A stretch of DNA of 64,000 nt from Prorocentrum cordatum. Lineage: Eukaryota > Sar > Dinophyceae > Prorocentrales > Prorocentraceae. The notes under the pieces are model-generated. The model saw only the letters and a program-made list of their open reading frames with translations, was not told the origin of the DNA and did not search any database. Where the stretch lies: NCBI GenBank assembly GCA_963575745.1, contig CAUYUJ010012780.1, forward strand, positions 1,111,237 to 1,175,236, read 5' to 3'. Position 1 is the stretch's first letter, and every line of letters starts with the position of its first letter. The translations under genes and the position numbers were made by a program. Below are positions 47,744 to 59,276 of the stretch, one piece after another.

Positions 47744-50475
47744 CTAACGACCGCTGGCCTTCCTCTTCACAGAGAACATGTCCAGGGCACTCTGGACCTC
47801 ACTGGCCCGGCCCCTCTTCGCCGGCGCCTTCGCCCCGCTCGCCGGCTCGCCCGCGCCGTGCTTCTTGGAGCTCGGCGTGGCGGCGCAGGCGGCCGAGCCG
47901 GCGGAGGAGGCGCTGGCGTTCTTCTCAGCCGCGGCCTTGGTCTTCCTGTACTTCTCGGCGGAGCCGGACGGCAGCAGCCACTCGAAACGGCCCACCAGGC
48001 CCAGGTCCTCCCACTTGCACTCGCTACCCTTCTCGTGCGCCAAGTCGACGCAACGCTGGGCCGCCTGCTCGCCAACGAACGCGGCGCCGTCGGGGCCCGG
48101 CAAGCGGCAGAAGAGGGGGATTCTGAGCTTCACCTTGTTCAGGAAGTCCGTCATGCGCTCGCCCCACTTCGGCGCGCGGCCCTCCTGCGGCCTGGCGCAC
48201 GGCGGCGACGGCCGCGCGCGCCTGCCCCTGGCCAGTCTCGCTGCAGAACTGGTGCACGTCGCTGGACTGCAGCAGCTCCAACTTCTGCACGACGTCCTCG
48301 ATCTCCACGTGCTTCTCCTGCGTCGGCAGAAACGACATCACGTCCCCTTCAGCTTCTCCAAGCCCTTGGCGCCAAACATGGCCTCGAAGAACGCAACCTC
48401 GATGCGCCAGGTCGGGTCGCTGCCCAGAGCCTTCTTCAGGTACTTTTGCAGGTGCTGGACGATCGCCGGGTCCGACCGGGTGAGGTCCTCCGAGAAGCTG
48501 GTCTCCATGCTCTCCCGCGCGACTTTGTTATCCTTGTACAGCTTGCTATCGAGGCGGTCGGCGTAGTCGGCGAGCGGGGCGGCCCCACTCAAGCCCATCT
48601 CGCCGAACAGGGCAGGGGCGATCTTCGCGCGGACCGCGTTGCTCTTCCAGCGTGCCGCGAAGACGTGGTCGACGTGGTCGTTCAGAGTTTTCACGGGGAT
48701 CGACAATTCCTGGAACAGGTACGTGATCTGAACAACCCTCTTGTCCTCCAACTTCTTCAGCACGTCTTTGCCGGTGAGAAAGGTGTACGCAGCCTGCTTG
48801 GCCTTGAGAAGCGACGCCGGGGTCACCTTGTCCTTGCCGTTGAAAAGCGCGTCCGCCGACTCCACCAATGTCCTCTCCACGACCTCGTTCTGCACCGAAC
48901 GCAGGCCAGAGCCGAACGGGCTCATGCCGATCTTCCGCTCCACGGCCTGGCAGGCGGTTCCGAAGACGTAACTCACTGCCCCCATTTCCCTCTGCCCCCG
49001 CCCTGGCCTACCCAGCCCTTGCCCTCCCCCTTTTTTTTCCCCTATCTACACATGCTGGCGTCCGGCGGGGTTCGGCGTTAAAGCTGTCAAACGCGATTGG
49101 GGGCCTTCCGCAGGGCCCACGACGGCTCACGCGCCGCCGACGAGGCGAGCACCCCGCAAAGTTGCCCCGCGACCGTGGCCGAAATTCTGGCCACGGAAAC
49201 AGAGACGCTGAGCAGGCAAGCGCGACCTACGCCGGGGGCGGGCCACGCATCGAGGATAAGCCGGTACACCCAAAAACGAAAAGAGGAGCCCCGCAAAGGC
49301 GACAACGCGCAACGAAAATGTCACGAAATGCGGCCTGCAAGTGCGGTCGGGGAACAAGGACGAGGAGGAGGGCGAGGAGGGGGAGGACAAGAGAGCGGCG
49401 AAAAGGCAGGCACGACAAACTGCAATGCATCCGGCCTCGGCCGACGACAAGCACTCGCGATTGCGTTCCCTGGGGGCCGACTCGGCCGCGCAACAGAAAA
49501 TATCACATCACGTAACGTAGGCGAACCTCAACGCAGAAATAGATTCGCAACAGCCGCGCAGAGGAGGGGGGGGGAGGGCAGCAGCGGCAGGATCACAAGG
49601 AGTGAAGGACGTAGCCCGAGAACGTCGCCTGGCATCACCCGCGCACTACGTCAACGCATGAACACTCAAACCGGCAGCCCCTGGCCACCGATCGGCTGCC
49701 TGAAAGGGGGGCCCGGCCTCCGGCCACCTGGCTGCGGCTCTAGACAGCTCTACGTTTGAAAGCCCACGCGCAAAGTAGCGGCACGAGAGGAAGACAGAAG
49801 AGGGGAGGCAGGCGGGCGCGACCTGCTTGCGTGAGTACCAACCACACCTGCGAACGCCGAGCGCGATCGGCTCGGGGGCGCCGCGCAGTTGCCGGGCAGG
49901 GGAAAAAGCCTCATGTCCCTGGGAATGCCTCCTGCCGCCTGCTCTCCTCCACCCCCCCTCGACCCTCCTCCGCCCTCCCCCCGTCCCCTCCTTGACCCTC
50001 TCCCCCATCCTCGTTTCCTCCGCCTCCCTCCTCCTCCTCCTCCTCCTCCTCCTCCTCCTCCTCCTCCCCCCTCCTCCCCCCCCCCCCCCCCCTCCCCTCC
50101 TCTTCCTCCCCGCTTCGCCGGGGCCAGGCCCGCAGAAGGCACGGACCTCGGGATCCGGACCGCCCCGGGACGCCCAGCAGTGAAAGGTTTTTGTGCGAGT
50201 GCGTTCCCAGACAGGCACGCCTTGGCCAAGTCGCCGTGGACCTCCGTCCACGTCGACGCCTGGAGGAGGCGCTCCACGGACTCCCGCGGCAATGCGAGGT
50301 AAGCGATGTTGTCGCACAACTTCCTTTTGATCGATGCGTCCAGCGGCTTCTCCAGCACAGGGGCGCTGGCACGACGTTTCTTGATGTTCGCCACGAACGC
50401 GGCATCCACGAGGCCCCCCTTGCTGACGCTGTCCGGCGCCTGCTCGGCCGCGAACTTGCCGGCCTTCGGGGCCAT
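47744..50475 (-). CDS. Unrecognised two-exon protein with C-terminal PIP-box-like motif; two frame breaks
   Basis: Exon 1 (ATG 50475 to 50221) begins MAPKAGKFAAEQAPDSV and ends EVHGDLAK. An AAG|GC donor and CAG|GC acceptor then join it in phase to exon 2 (48956-47744), starting AVERKIGMSPFGSGLRSV and running through LKAKQAAYTFLTGKDVL and DPTWRIEVAFFEAMFGAKGL. The frame breaks at a GGGG run (48344-48347), resuming as GDVMSFLPTQEKHVEIED, and again between about 48245 and 48185, resuming as GRAPKWGERMTDFLNKV. The C-terminus is Ala/Lys-rich and ends QSALDMFSVKRKASGR, close to a PCNA-interaction motif (QxxLxxF), with basic residues suggesting nuclear location. I recall similar uncharacterised dinoflagellate proteins but no function. 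The breaks may be assembly indels in GC-rich runs or signs of decay. Confidence 0.6.
48957..50220 (-). other. Probable 1.26-kb GC-AG intron
   Basis: Between the two exons above. It contains a CCT tract (50025-50110) and other low-complexity sequence, with no further exon recognised. The boundaries rest on phase continuity and the repeated AG|GC ends. Confidence 0.5.
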
Positions 50476-50879
50476 GCTGCCAGACAGAAGCCCGGCTCCC
50501 GCGACGCCCCGACACGGACGCAGACACCCCAAACGGCCGAGAGCCAAAATGGCTCCGGAACGGAATCCTCGAACCCCCGCTGAAGCTGGCACGGGGCCGT
50601 CCTTGGGCCGCCTGCAAGCCTTCGGAAGCCGTTCAGAAAGCATTTTCGGTGCTCCCGGGATGTGCTACGCCACTATGGTAGACTGTCCTGCCAATTCCGG
50701 GCTGGGGGGGGCCTGATGCGTTTCGTCTGCGGACTTTCGGCCCGAGGCTCTGAAGGGAACCTTGTGCTACGCCCCTGGAGCCCCTGTCCGGCAAGGTGCG
50801 CCCAGGGCCCTGGTCCCGGGCGCCGCCCGAGACCTACATATGCATCCGTCGCGGAGCGCTCGGGCGCCTGAAAGGCGGG
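50476..50879. other. Sequence upstream of the two-exon gene
   Basis: The frame of exon 1 stays open for 56 codons upstream of MAPKAG, to another ATG at 50643. I prefer the internal start because the upstream residues look like GC-rich noise. A trans-splicing acceptor may lie here but was not fixed. Confidence 0.35.
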
Positions 50880-51265
50880 AGCGCCGAAAACCTTAGAAAC
50901 ACATTGGGCAAATCAATGAATTCTGTCTGTTGGGATCCTCTGTGGGCCCTCCTGGGAGCCACTCGGGGGTCTGCGGACCCGAATACTTCAGAATAGAGGA
51001 CAAAAAAAACACCAATGGCCCCATGCTCGCGGGAGGGGCAAGACAGGGCAACAAATCGAGACCACCCCGGCCCATGCCGAGCCCAAGCTAGGACCAGGAC
51101 GGCTACGATCCGCCTCAGCCTTTTGTTTGGCTTCGGCTGCAGCTGTCCGGCGGAGCGGCTGCGATCCTACCCAGGCACGAGACGGCCCCAAGACGGGCAC
51201 AGGCACTGCAAGAAGGGCCCAAGATGGCCCCAAGACGGCCCCAACATGGCTCCAAGAGGATACTA
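50880..51265. repeat. AT core and GC-rich degenerate repeat
   Basis: Core at 50885-50935 with CAAATCAATGAATTCTGTCT followed by GGGCCCTCCTGGG. Beyond 51175 the opposite-orientation phrases CCCAAGACGGCC appear, so two copies or an inversion may be present. Confidence 0.65.
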
Positions 51266-51381
51266 GGAGGTCTCAGTTCAAACTCCGTCACGCGGAGTTT
51301 GTGGAGGGTGTCACTGCACCGTTCTTGGAGGCCTCGCGGGGCCTCAGAGGGGGGGGGCTCCCGCAGGCCCCAAAAAGAAGA

Positions 51382-52095
<714 letters not shown>

Positions 52096-54080
52096 CTACT
52101 CTTCAGCACGAGAACGCAAGCAAATAAAGTGCAACCCGTGACGGTATTTAGCAGTCATTGTTATGGGAACCTGCGAAGCTTTATTCCCCCTCACGCATGC
52201 GCCGCCCAAGAACTTCATCTTATGCATGTACGTCTCGCCAGCGCAACACCAACCCCTGCGACAATTGACAAATTGAGATTCCAACGCCCAATGCGCGAGA
52301 TGGTGCGGTTTAATAGTAATGTCAAACAACAGTTGTGCATCGTGAAGGAAAAATCGCGCCGCTGCTGTCTGGCAGGCGAGGAAAACCCAAATGCACTGAG
52401 AGAACTCATCCTTCTGATCGCCAGGCAAGATGTTGGCGCAAGGGTTATCCTTTAATATCTCCTCGATGCGGCAATTCATTCGCAATGCAAGATGAATCTG
52501 CTCATGGACTTGATCCCCCTCTTCCATCCAAAACTTGAACACATCAGTTAACGGCGCAATCAAGTTCTTGATCTCCCCTGCTTTCCCTTTCAGTTCTGGA
52601 TATTTAGCACGTGGTTTTTTCGGGTCAATGAACATGCTAACTTTGAGCTTGGAAAAACAGTCAGACGAGGAAACGCCGTGATCACGCCACCATTTTTCAC
52701 AACTCTCGAAAACAATTTGCAATGCTGCGTCGGGCGTGTTCGGAATGAGCATGAACACCAGCATCCACAACGCCGATCCCAGGAAATATTTGTCCACGCC
52801 CAAATGCTTTGTATACATAAAATCAAACCACACCGTCCAAATTGACGCAAATGGGAAATCAAATACAGGATGGTGCGCTGGGTGCGCGGCCAGCCAGGTG
52901 TCTCGTCCAAATTGTATCCATCCACGCTGGGCCCACTGGCCGATTGTCAGTGAACGGTTTGTCCGTGGCGTTCGCTTGGCAACGCATGCATGGAGACAAA
53001 GATGTAGGCCACGGCAATCGGAACTCCTGGGAGCGATGTTTTCAAATTGACGTTTACAAAAGGATTGGGGCGAGACGGGAATGGATATTTGAACGCTGCA
53101 TGCATGCGCGCATTCATGACACGCAACATGAATTGTGTTAGCGGCGCGTCCTTGCTCAGGTACTCTAGGTCGCCCTTTATGCAGAACAGGAAGCCCCTGA
53201 ACCCGCCTGCCAGAAACGTGCCCGCCCTCAAATTATCGATCCGCTCGTTGTTCCAATCTCTCGTTGGCCATACCCCATCGAACATGGCTTGAAGTGACCA
53301 ACACATAATCTTCCAAAATGCCGACATTGTCCTGCACGCGAAAACATTTGCAACCAAATGATTAAAAATCGCATGTATGAAAAAATTGCATTCCAATGTT
53401 TCACCGCGCCCTGCAACCATAGAGCACCAAGAATATATATTCATGGATTCACTCCAGGATTTACCAACGCCCTTGATAGGCACGCCGTCCCCATGGATAC
53501 TGATAGGAATCGTGCATCGCTCCCAATGTGGCGCGTTCTTCACGGGGTTTCGCTCCAATGCTGGATGGTTACCCACGTCTGTCCAAAATTTTACGAGGTC
53601 GCCCCTTGAGCTGCACACGTGTTCTTTCCAATGTGCTGGGTAGGAATGATATAGCGCCGCAAACAGTTCATGGGGAAGCATCATTTCCATTGGCCTGTCA
53701 ACGAGGATGCCAACGCGAGGGGATTTGCACGCTGCTATGAATTTGAGTGCGCTGGGGACATTATTTGCTGATAAACGCCTCATCAAATCACCGTGGCAAT
53801 GGTTCGGGCAAGCGCCCCGCGGCCCCAAACTCGCAAAATTCTCGAGCTCGTCTGGCACAGCTGTGCTCCCAGAGGACAACCAATCATTAAAATCCATCCT
53901 CGCTTTGTCGGAAATTGCTTGCACCATTTGCGGCGACAGATGGCCCCATGCCCATAATTCCAACAAGAAGGTGGCCAACTGGCTGGATTACTCTCTGAGG
54001 GGTGTGGTTTTGCCCTTGCCACGGCCGCGCGCAAGGTTCGGTCGTCGTTGTCCTTTGGGTTTCCCCTTGCCCCTGCCCAT
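52096..54080 (-). pseudogene. Dispersed dinoflagellate gene family (HGDGVP), possibly transposase-like; stop and frameshift
   Basis: ATG at 54080 begins MGRGKGKPKGQRRPNLARG; a TAA at 53990-53988 interrupts the frame, which then continues in phase as ATFLLELWAWGHLSPQM. Other segments are ANNVPSALKF, ISIHGDGVPIKGVGKSW, FLAGGFRGFLFCIKGDLEYL (ends 53151), then a 124-bp GA-AG intron and EFRLPWPTS, PCMRCQANATDKPF (a CxxC). A one-base frame change near 52905 leads to DTWLAAHP, FDFMYTKHLGVDKYFLGS, LKGKAGEIKNLIAPL and a C-terminus ending GLHFICLRSRAEE. I recall the same motif order in many dinoflagellate predicted proteins. The order D (HGDG), GDL...CxxC, D.MxxKHLG resembles CMC/Plavaka-type DDE transposases, but that is inference. 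One stop and one shift suggest recent decay or assembly errors. Confidence 0.7.
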
Positions 54081-54935
54081 TAGAAGCAGCTAAGATGGGG
54101 CAGGGAAGCGCGCCCGACGAAAATCAAAGAGAATACCTCACAACGCAAAACGGCTTCAGAGGAAACGACATTGTGTACATGCAAGCAAGCAACACGCGAA
54201 ATCAGACGCAATATATGGCGTAGCAAACACCTCTCCGCGTCGCATGGCCAAGACATCGGATCGCGCGGTCGCGCTTCGTCGTCGCAACCTTCGTCGTTTA
54301 TCGATGACTGCTCATTCGTAACTGAATGCGCGCCTGCCCCCGTCCTCGCGTCGTGCACACACTCACGCGCATGCCATCGTGTCAATTGCACCGTGATGAA
54401 ATTGCAGCAGAAACCAACTTCAAGCAACATAAAAACATCAACTTCGATGACACTACGCGTGCTTGAAAGATGAATCGCAAATTGATGACATCAACTCAAT
54501 GCCAATCGTCCATAGCACAGCGATGCTCTTTGCAATCATAGCAGTAACGAGTGACACTCCCCGTCCCCAATCACACCCACTCGAAAGCGTCACCACAAAC
54601 ACCGCAATTGCACCAAGGAAGAATCATATAAACACATCGCTCGGTTTTTTTTAACACGCAAACGCGGGCGCTCTCTCGTAGGGAACAGGGTTGCGACGCC
54701 GCGCCGCGTTGCAATCATGCCATCTCTCATGATTCAGTGCATCAGTTCGCCCCTCATCCTTCCCATCATGTCACAAACCCATTTCATTCTCCATCATTCC
54801 GAAGCTGCCTCAGATGCTATATGGCAACGCAACGCCATACAATCGAGAAGCACGAGCGCATACATATGCTTTACAAAACGCATGCGAAAACAAAGCAACA
54901 TCTCATGGCGACAAGATGCCCGTGTACGTGGCCGC
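54081..54935. other. Intergenic AT-richer sequence
   Basis: No gene recognised between the start of the dispersed-family gene and the stop of the upstream gene. Likely holds its promoter or trans-splice acceptor, not identified. Confidence 0.4.
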
Positions 54936-56349
54936 TCAGCTCTGGATGTCCTTCAGGAACGCAGAAGCCAACGTCTTCTCCTTCAGGCGAGCGGCACCAA
55001 AGAACAAGAAGGACCGCGCGAACCCCCGCCATTGCAAGCTGCAAGAGAAAATAAACAAACGCATGACAAATTTGAAATATAAATGTCTCAGACAAAATCA
55101 CCCTGGAAGCTCTTCTGGAGATCGACAGCAACATTGGTGAGGAACGTCTTGCAGTACTCCGTCGTCAACGATTCGTTGTCCTTGGTAACCTTGTGGGTCT
55201 GCATCTTTCCGAGAACGTGTTCTGCATCCTGGCGTGAAACAAAAATTCAATAAACAAAGTGCACGTTTCCGAAAACGCGTTCTGCATATTTCCGAGAGCG
55301 CGCTTTGCATCAGGCATGAACACATAAAGTTTCAATAACATATGCGTGCACTATGGCGTGGCGCACGCGCACGACATAAGAAAAATCAGCATTTCGTCGG
55401 CGAGGGTCCTTGATTTTGGGTTCTAGCTCGGCAAGCTTCTTCAAGTGGGAGTTGGCGACGTCGTCGCCGCAAGCTCTGAGCATGTTCTTCAATTTCGAAA
55501 ACTCTTTTGAAGTCTTCACACGCGCCTGCCACGCCTCCTCGACGTGCTGCTTGAATGGCTGAGGGATGTCTTCGCCGAGCATCGTCTTATCCATCTCCTT
55601 GCGCTCAGGATGCAACAACTGACGGCATGCGCTACGCGCGCGGCAAACGCATCCATCGGACATTAGTGAAAATGCGTTCAACCACTCGAGACATGATGTA
55701 GTGACGAGCACTATGCTGCGTATTCTGTCTTCGAAACAAACCGATTCCGAAAATTCATACATAAAAAAATTCGAAGCATCGCGCTAAGAACAGCTGAAGA
55801 TATGTCCTGTGTCTTCTTCTTCGAAAAGTTGTAATCCCACCCAATAGCGTCGAGGGCCTTCTTCATCCTCGAAGCCTCTGCAGCACTGATCTGCTTTTCA
55901 CCTTGGAGAGTAGTGCGCTTCTCAGTGCCGAATGTCTTGTCGATGGAATACCCCGTGCGGCGGCTATACTGCAAGCCGTCAGTACCGAAATGCTCTTTGA
56001 CAGCGCCACTGTCGACAGCGTTCTGGTAGGCAGTCTGTGAGGGGCAACATGAAACAATTCAGACGCGCGAGTAATCTGAAAGAAACACGCAGGTGCGCCT
56101 CCATGCAAGCAAGCGAACATCTAGATAATGCACAACAGCGAAAAATGATACAAAGAAACACAACTCATACAACGTGAATACAACATGTGCTTGTAACGCA
56201 TATAACGCACAATCCTGATGCAAAACACACAGCCTGGTTCCCGTGGAATATTGATGCAATGTACACAGCAGTCGGCAACGCTTGTTTGGATTCGGTCGCC
56301 CTCTTCCTCTCCATGCGCGACTGGTGTTCCTGCGAATCGGGCGCAGGCA

Positions 56350-56389
<40 letters not shown>

Positions 56390-57420
56390 CGCACATGATC
56401 AGATGAGAATACCAGTGCCTCTCGAAATTCACATGGGCGACATTGCGGTGGGAACCATGATAAAATCTTGTGAACAATATTGCGTGTTCATGCGTTTGCT
56501 GCGACATCAAAAACAAAATGCAGCAGCGATCCTTCACCATGGAAGCGTTCACATCGACTTGGTACGTGTCTGGGCCTGTGTTTTTTTCACAACGGTGTTG
56601 ATGAATTTGGTTGCTTTCGTCCTCTTTGCTTTGACAGCCTCCCAAGCCTCCACAACTTCGGGGTCGACATCGCCAGCTGCCATGAGCTTCAAGAATTTGG
56701 CAAACTTGTGCCGATCCCTGGGCCCGACTTCGTCATCATCATCTTCTTCTTCCTCCTCCTCTTCCTCCTGAGATAACGTCAACGAGTTGCGAGCGGTTTG
56801 CAAGCAAGGCGATAAAACGAGAACACCTTTGCATTCCTGACCCCAAGCGCGATGCAATATTCTTGGGCGTGCGCTGAGCAAACGCATATAGCAAACTCAA
56901 ATCAGAATGGAAACGCGGTGATGAAATCCGCACAATTCATACCGTGCCTAAGGTGAGAAAACGCGCGGGTCGTGTCCTTGGCCGCAGGGCGCTTCATCAC
57001 CTTTGCGCTGGGCCTCTTGAGCACCGTTGATGCAGGCCTCTTCTTGGCTGAGCCCCCCTCTTCCTCTTCTTCGTGTTCCTCTTTCTCCTCCACCTCCTCT
57101 CCCTCTTCCTCTTCAGCTTCCTCATCGTCGCTGTCCGATGGGGCAGGCTTTTTCGTTGGCTTGTCGTCCTGGCAACTTTGCAATTGAAAATGAGTCGTAA
57201 CGTCGTAGGCGGCAACGAGATTGCATAGCGAAATGCTCCACGTCAACGAATACAATGCGCATGCGTCATAAACTCAATGAATAACCAAAGGCGCGAACAA
57301 CTTCACAAGAGACTAAAACGAAACGAGCATACTGTCCTTTCCCCACGTGGCCATCTGGCTCAAGATGCCCCCCCGAGCAGCAGCTGGCTTCTGGCCCAGC
57401 GTCGACGCACCAGGTGCCAT
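54936..57420 (-). CDS. Unrecognised acidic/basic nuclear-type protein, seven exons
   Basis: Exons in coding order: 57420-57337 (MAPGASTLGQKPAAARGG), 57168-56943 (acidic EEAEEEEGEEVEEKEE, then KKRPASTVLKRPSAKVMKRP), 56760-56576 (poly-Glu/Asp, then VGPRDRHKFAKFLKLMAAGD), 56034-55807 (AYQNAVDSGAVKEHFG, GYSIDKTFGTEK), 55597-55409 (MLGEDIPQPFKQHVEEAW), 55228-55103 (HVLGKMQTHKVTKDN) and 55038-54936 (GAARLKEKTLASAFLKDIQS, stop). All joins but the last keep phase; the last needs an unusual donor or a different final frame. Introns use GA, GT and GC donors. The product is about 380 residues, with KRPAA-like basic repeats beside acidic runs, suggesting a nuclear, nucleic-acid-associated protein. I recall related uncharacterised dinoflagellate proteins. 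No catalytic motif is visible. Confidence 0.7.
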
Positions 57421-57819
57421 CGCCAAGCGAATGTATGTATGAAACAATACTGATAGACACCCAGCGCAAAACAGCACTGCAAGCTATCGAGCACACGAGA
57501 CTAACAAACAAATATGCAATTGAAGATCTGTGTCATAATGAATACAGCGATCCCACTGAAACAATGCGTTGTGGCGACATTGCGGCACTGTGACATTAGC
57601 AATCAACTACAAACGATATACGTAACGTGCACAGTTGCTTGTCAACATATGGTAGATTGTGATAAGAATGCATCAAATGCACGCGAAACCATGTTGCGCG
57701 ATGTGTGTATGATGCGCGTATGAGTGACAACATCAATACCAAATTACATATGGTTCAACATATGAAACAAAAAATGCAAAACATAACATAAAATATATAA
57801 ATCTTATATCTGACGAGTA

Positions 57820-58255
57820 TGTAGTTTCGATGTAGTTTAGATGTAATTTGCATCGAAACTGCATGTAGATTCGATGTAGTTTCGATGTAGATTACATCGA
57901 AACTACATGTAGTGTCGATGTAGTTTCGATGTAGTTTCGATGTAGTTTAGATGTAGTTTCGATGTAGTTTTGATGTAGTTTCGATGCCGTTGTGGTTGTC
58001 TTGTCATGCCTGCCGTGGAGCGCATATGTGCAGATTACATATGTTTCTATATTGGTTGATGCATCATTCAGATTTCCTAGAGCATGAAAAGCCAACCGCA
58101 ACTACATCTAAACTACATCGAAACTACATCGAAACTGCATCAAATCTACATCGAAACTACATCGGAACTACATCGAAACTACATCGAAACTACATCGAAA
58201 CTGCATGTAGTTTAGATGTAATTTACATCGAAACTACATCGAATCTACATGCCGA
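57820..58255. repeat. Large inverted array of 11-bp units
   Basis: Left arm (57825-57988) is repeats of GATGTAGTTTC; right arm (58098-58250) is repeats of its complement GAAACTACATC. The arms are separated by about 110 bp of unique sequence whose ends also pair (GTTGTGGTTG / CAACCGCAAC). Small internal inversions occur inside both arms. The whole can form a stem of about 150 bp. It lies between the start of the gene at 57420 and the end of the next gene at 59277. Confidence 0.9.
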
Positions 58256-59276
58256 TCCGATACAGATGGCATCGAAATCTCATCTCATCTACATCGCAAT
58301 TGACCTCTGTAGGTCCAAACCCGTGTCGAAAATATGCAGTATGTGTCTCATACGTTCATCGCATGTTTACATATATGTTTCCATCCTCTTAACCTGGAAC
58401 CTCATCGTGCGCATCTACATGAGTACGATGTTGTGGCTGAGGGTTGTGTGATAAGACAAACAAACAACATGCATCATCATTTTCGTCTCCCTGTCGCATT
58501 CGCTTCCTCGCTCACACTCTGCCTCAGCATCTAAATTGAATCCTCAACCATCCCCCCTCCCCTCCCCCCTCTTCCGCCCTCATCAAATACCTCATGTTCC
58601 TGCGTCAACCCTCTCTTCCTCTCCTCCTCCTCCGCCTCTACCTCCTCTACTCTGCAGCATTGCCATTCCCTCGACATGCTCTCATTGCGCCATCTCCCAA
58701 CATGCGAGATCGCACGCTCATTTCCAGCAACGATGATGGGCGACGCCGTTCCAGTATGTCGGCGGCTGCGCGGAAAACCGAACTGGCACCCTCAGTAGAA
58801 CGCCTCTAGCGGAAGAGAATGCACAAAACAAGAACAGCAACACACACATGCAAGCGATTGAGAATTTCAAATATAATGATTGCGATCAGAGTGGACGCGA
58901 TGAATCGAAGGAAACATGGGGTCATGCAAACAAAGAATGCCTGCTGCAGTCAAATGCACATCTCCTAGGACTGCTGCGTGGACGCCTCCCACTTGTAGGC
59001 CTGATGTGTAACGTGCACGGAAAAATGTGTGGCGTACATTCCTACATCGCACGCGCAAATAATATCGCATGCATCAACTCACCATTGCATGTGCCAATTC
59101 GTCATTTGTGTGATCATTTGTGGACATTACCACGCGCGTGGCAACAACAACTGCTTTCACATGAGTTTGACTGGCATGCACCTGCGCACGCACGGGCACC
59201 GAGGACGTGACGCCACATCAAAAGTTAACACGAATGCTAGCAGAGAGCGCGCGCATGAGTAGATATGAATTGGCGC
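58256..59276. other. Intergenic sequence
   Basis: No supported gene. The last exon of the upstream gene may lie here: the CTAGAG|GCGTTCTACTGA junction near 58805-58790 would add only three residues and a stop to the reading phase of exon 8, but this is weak. Confidence 0.3.
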
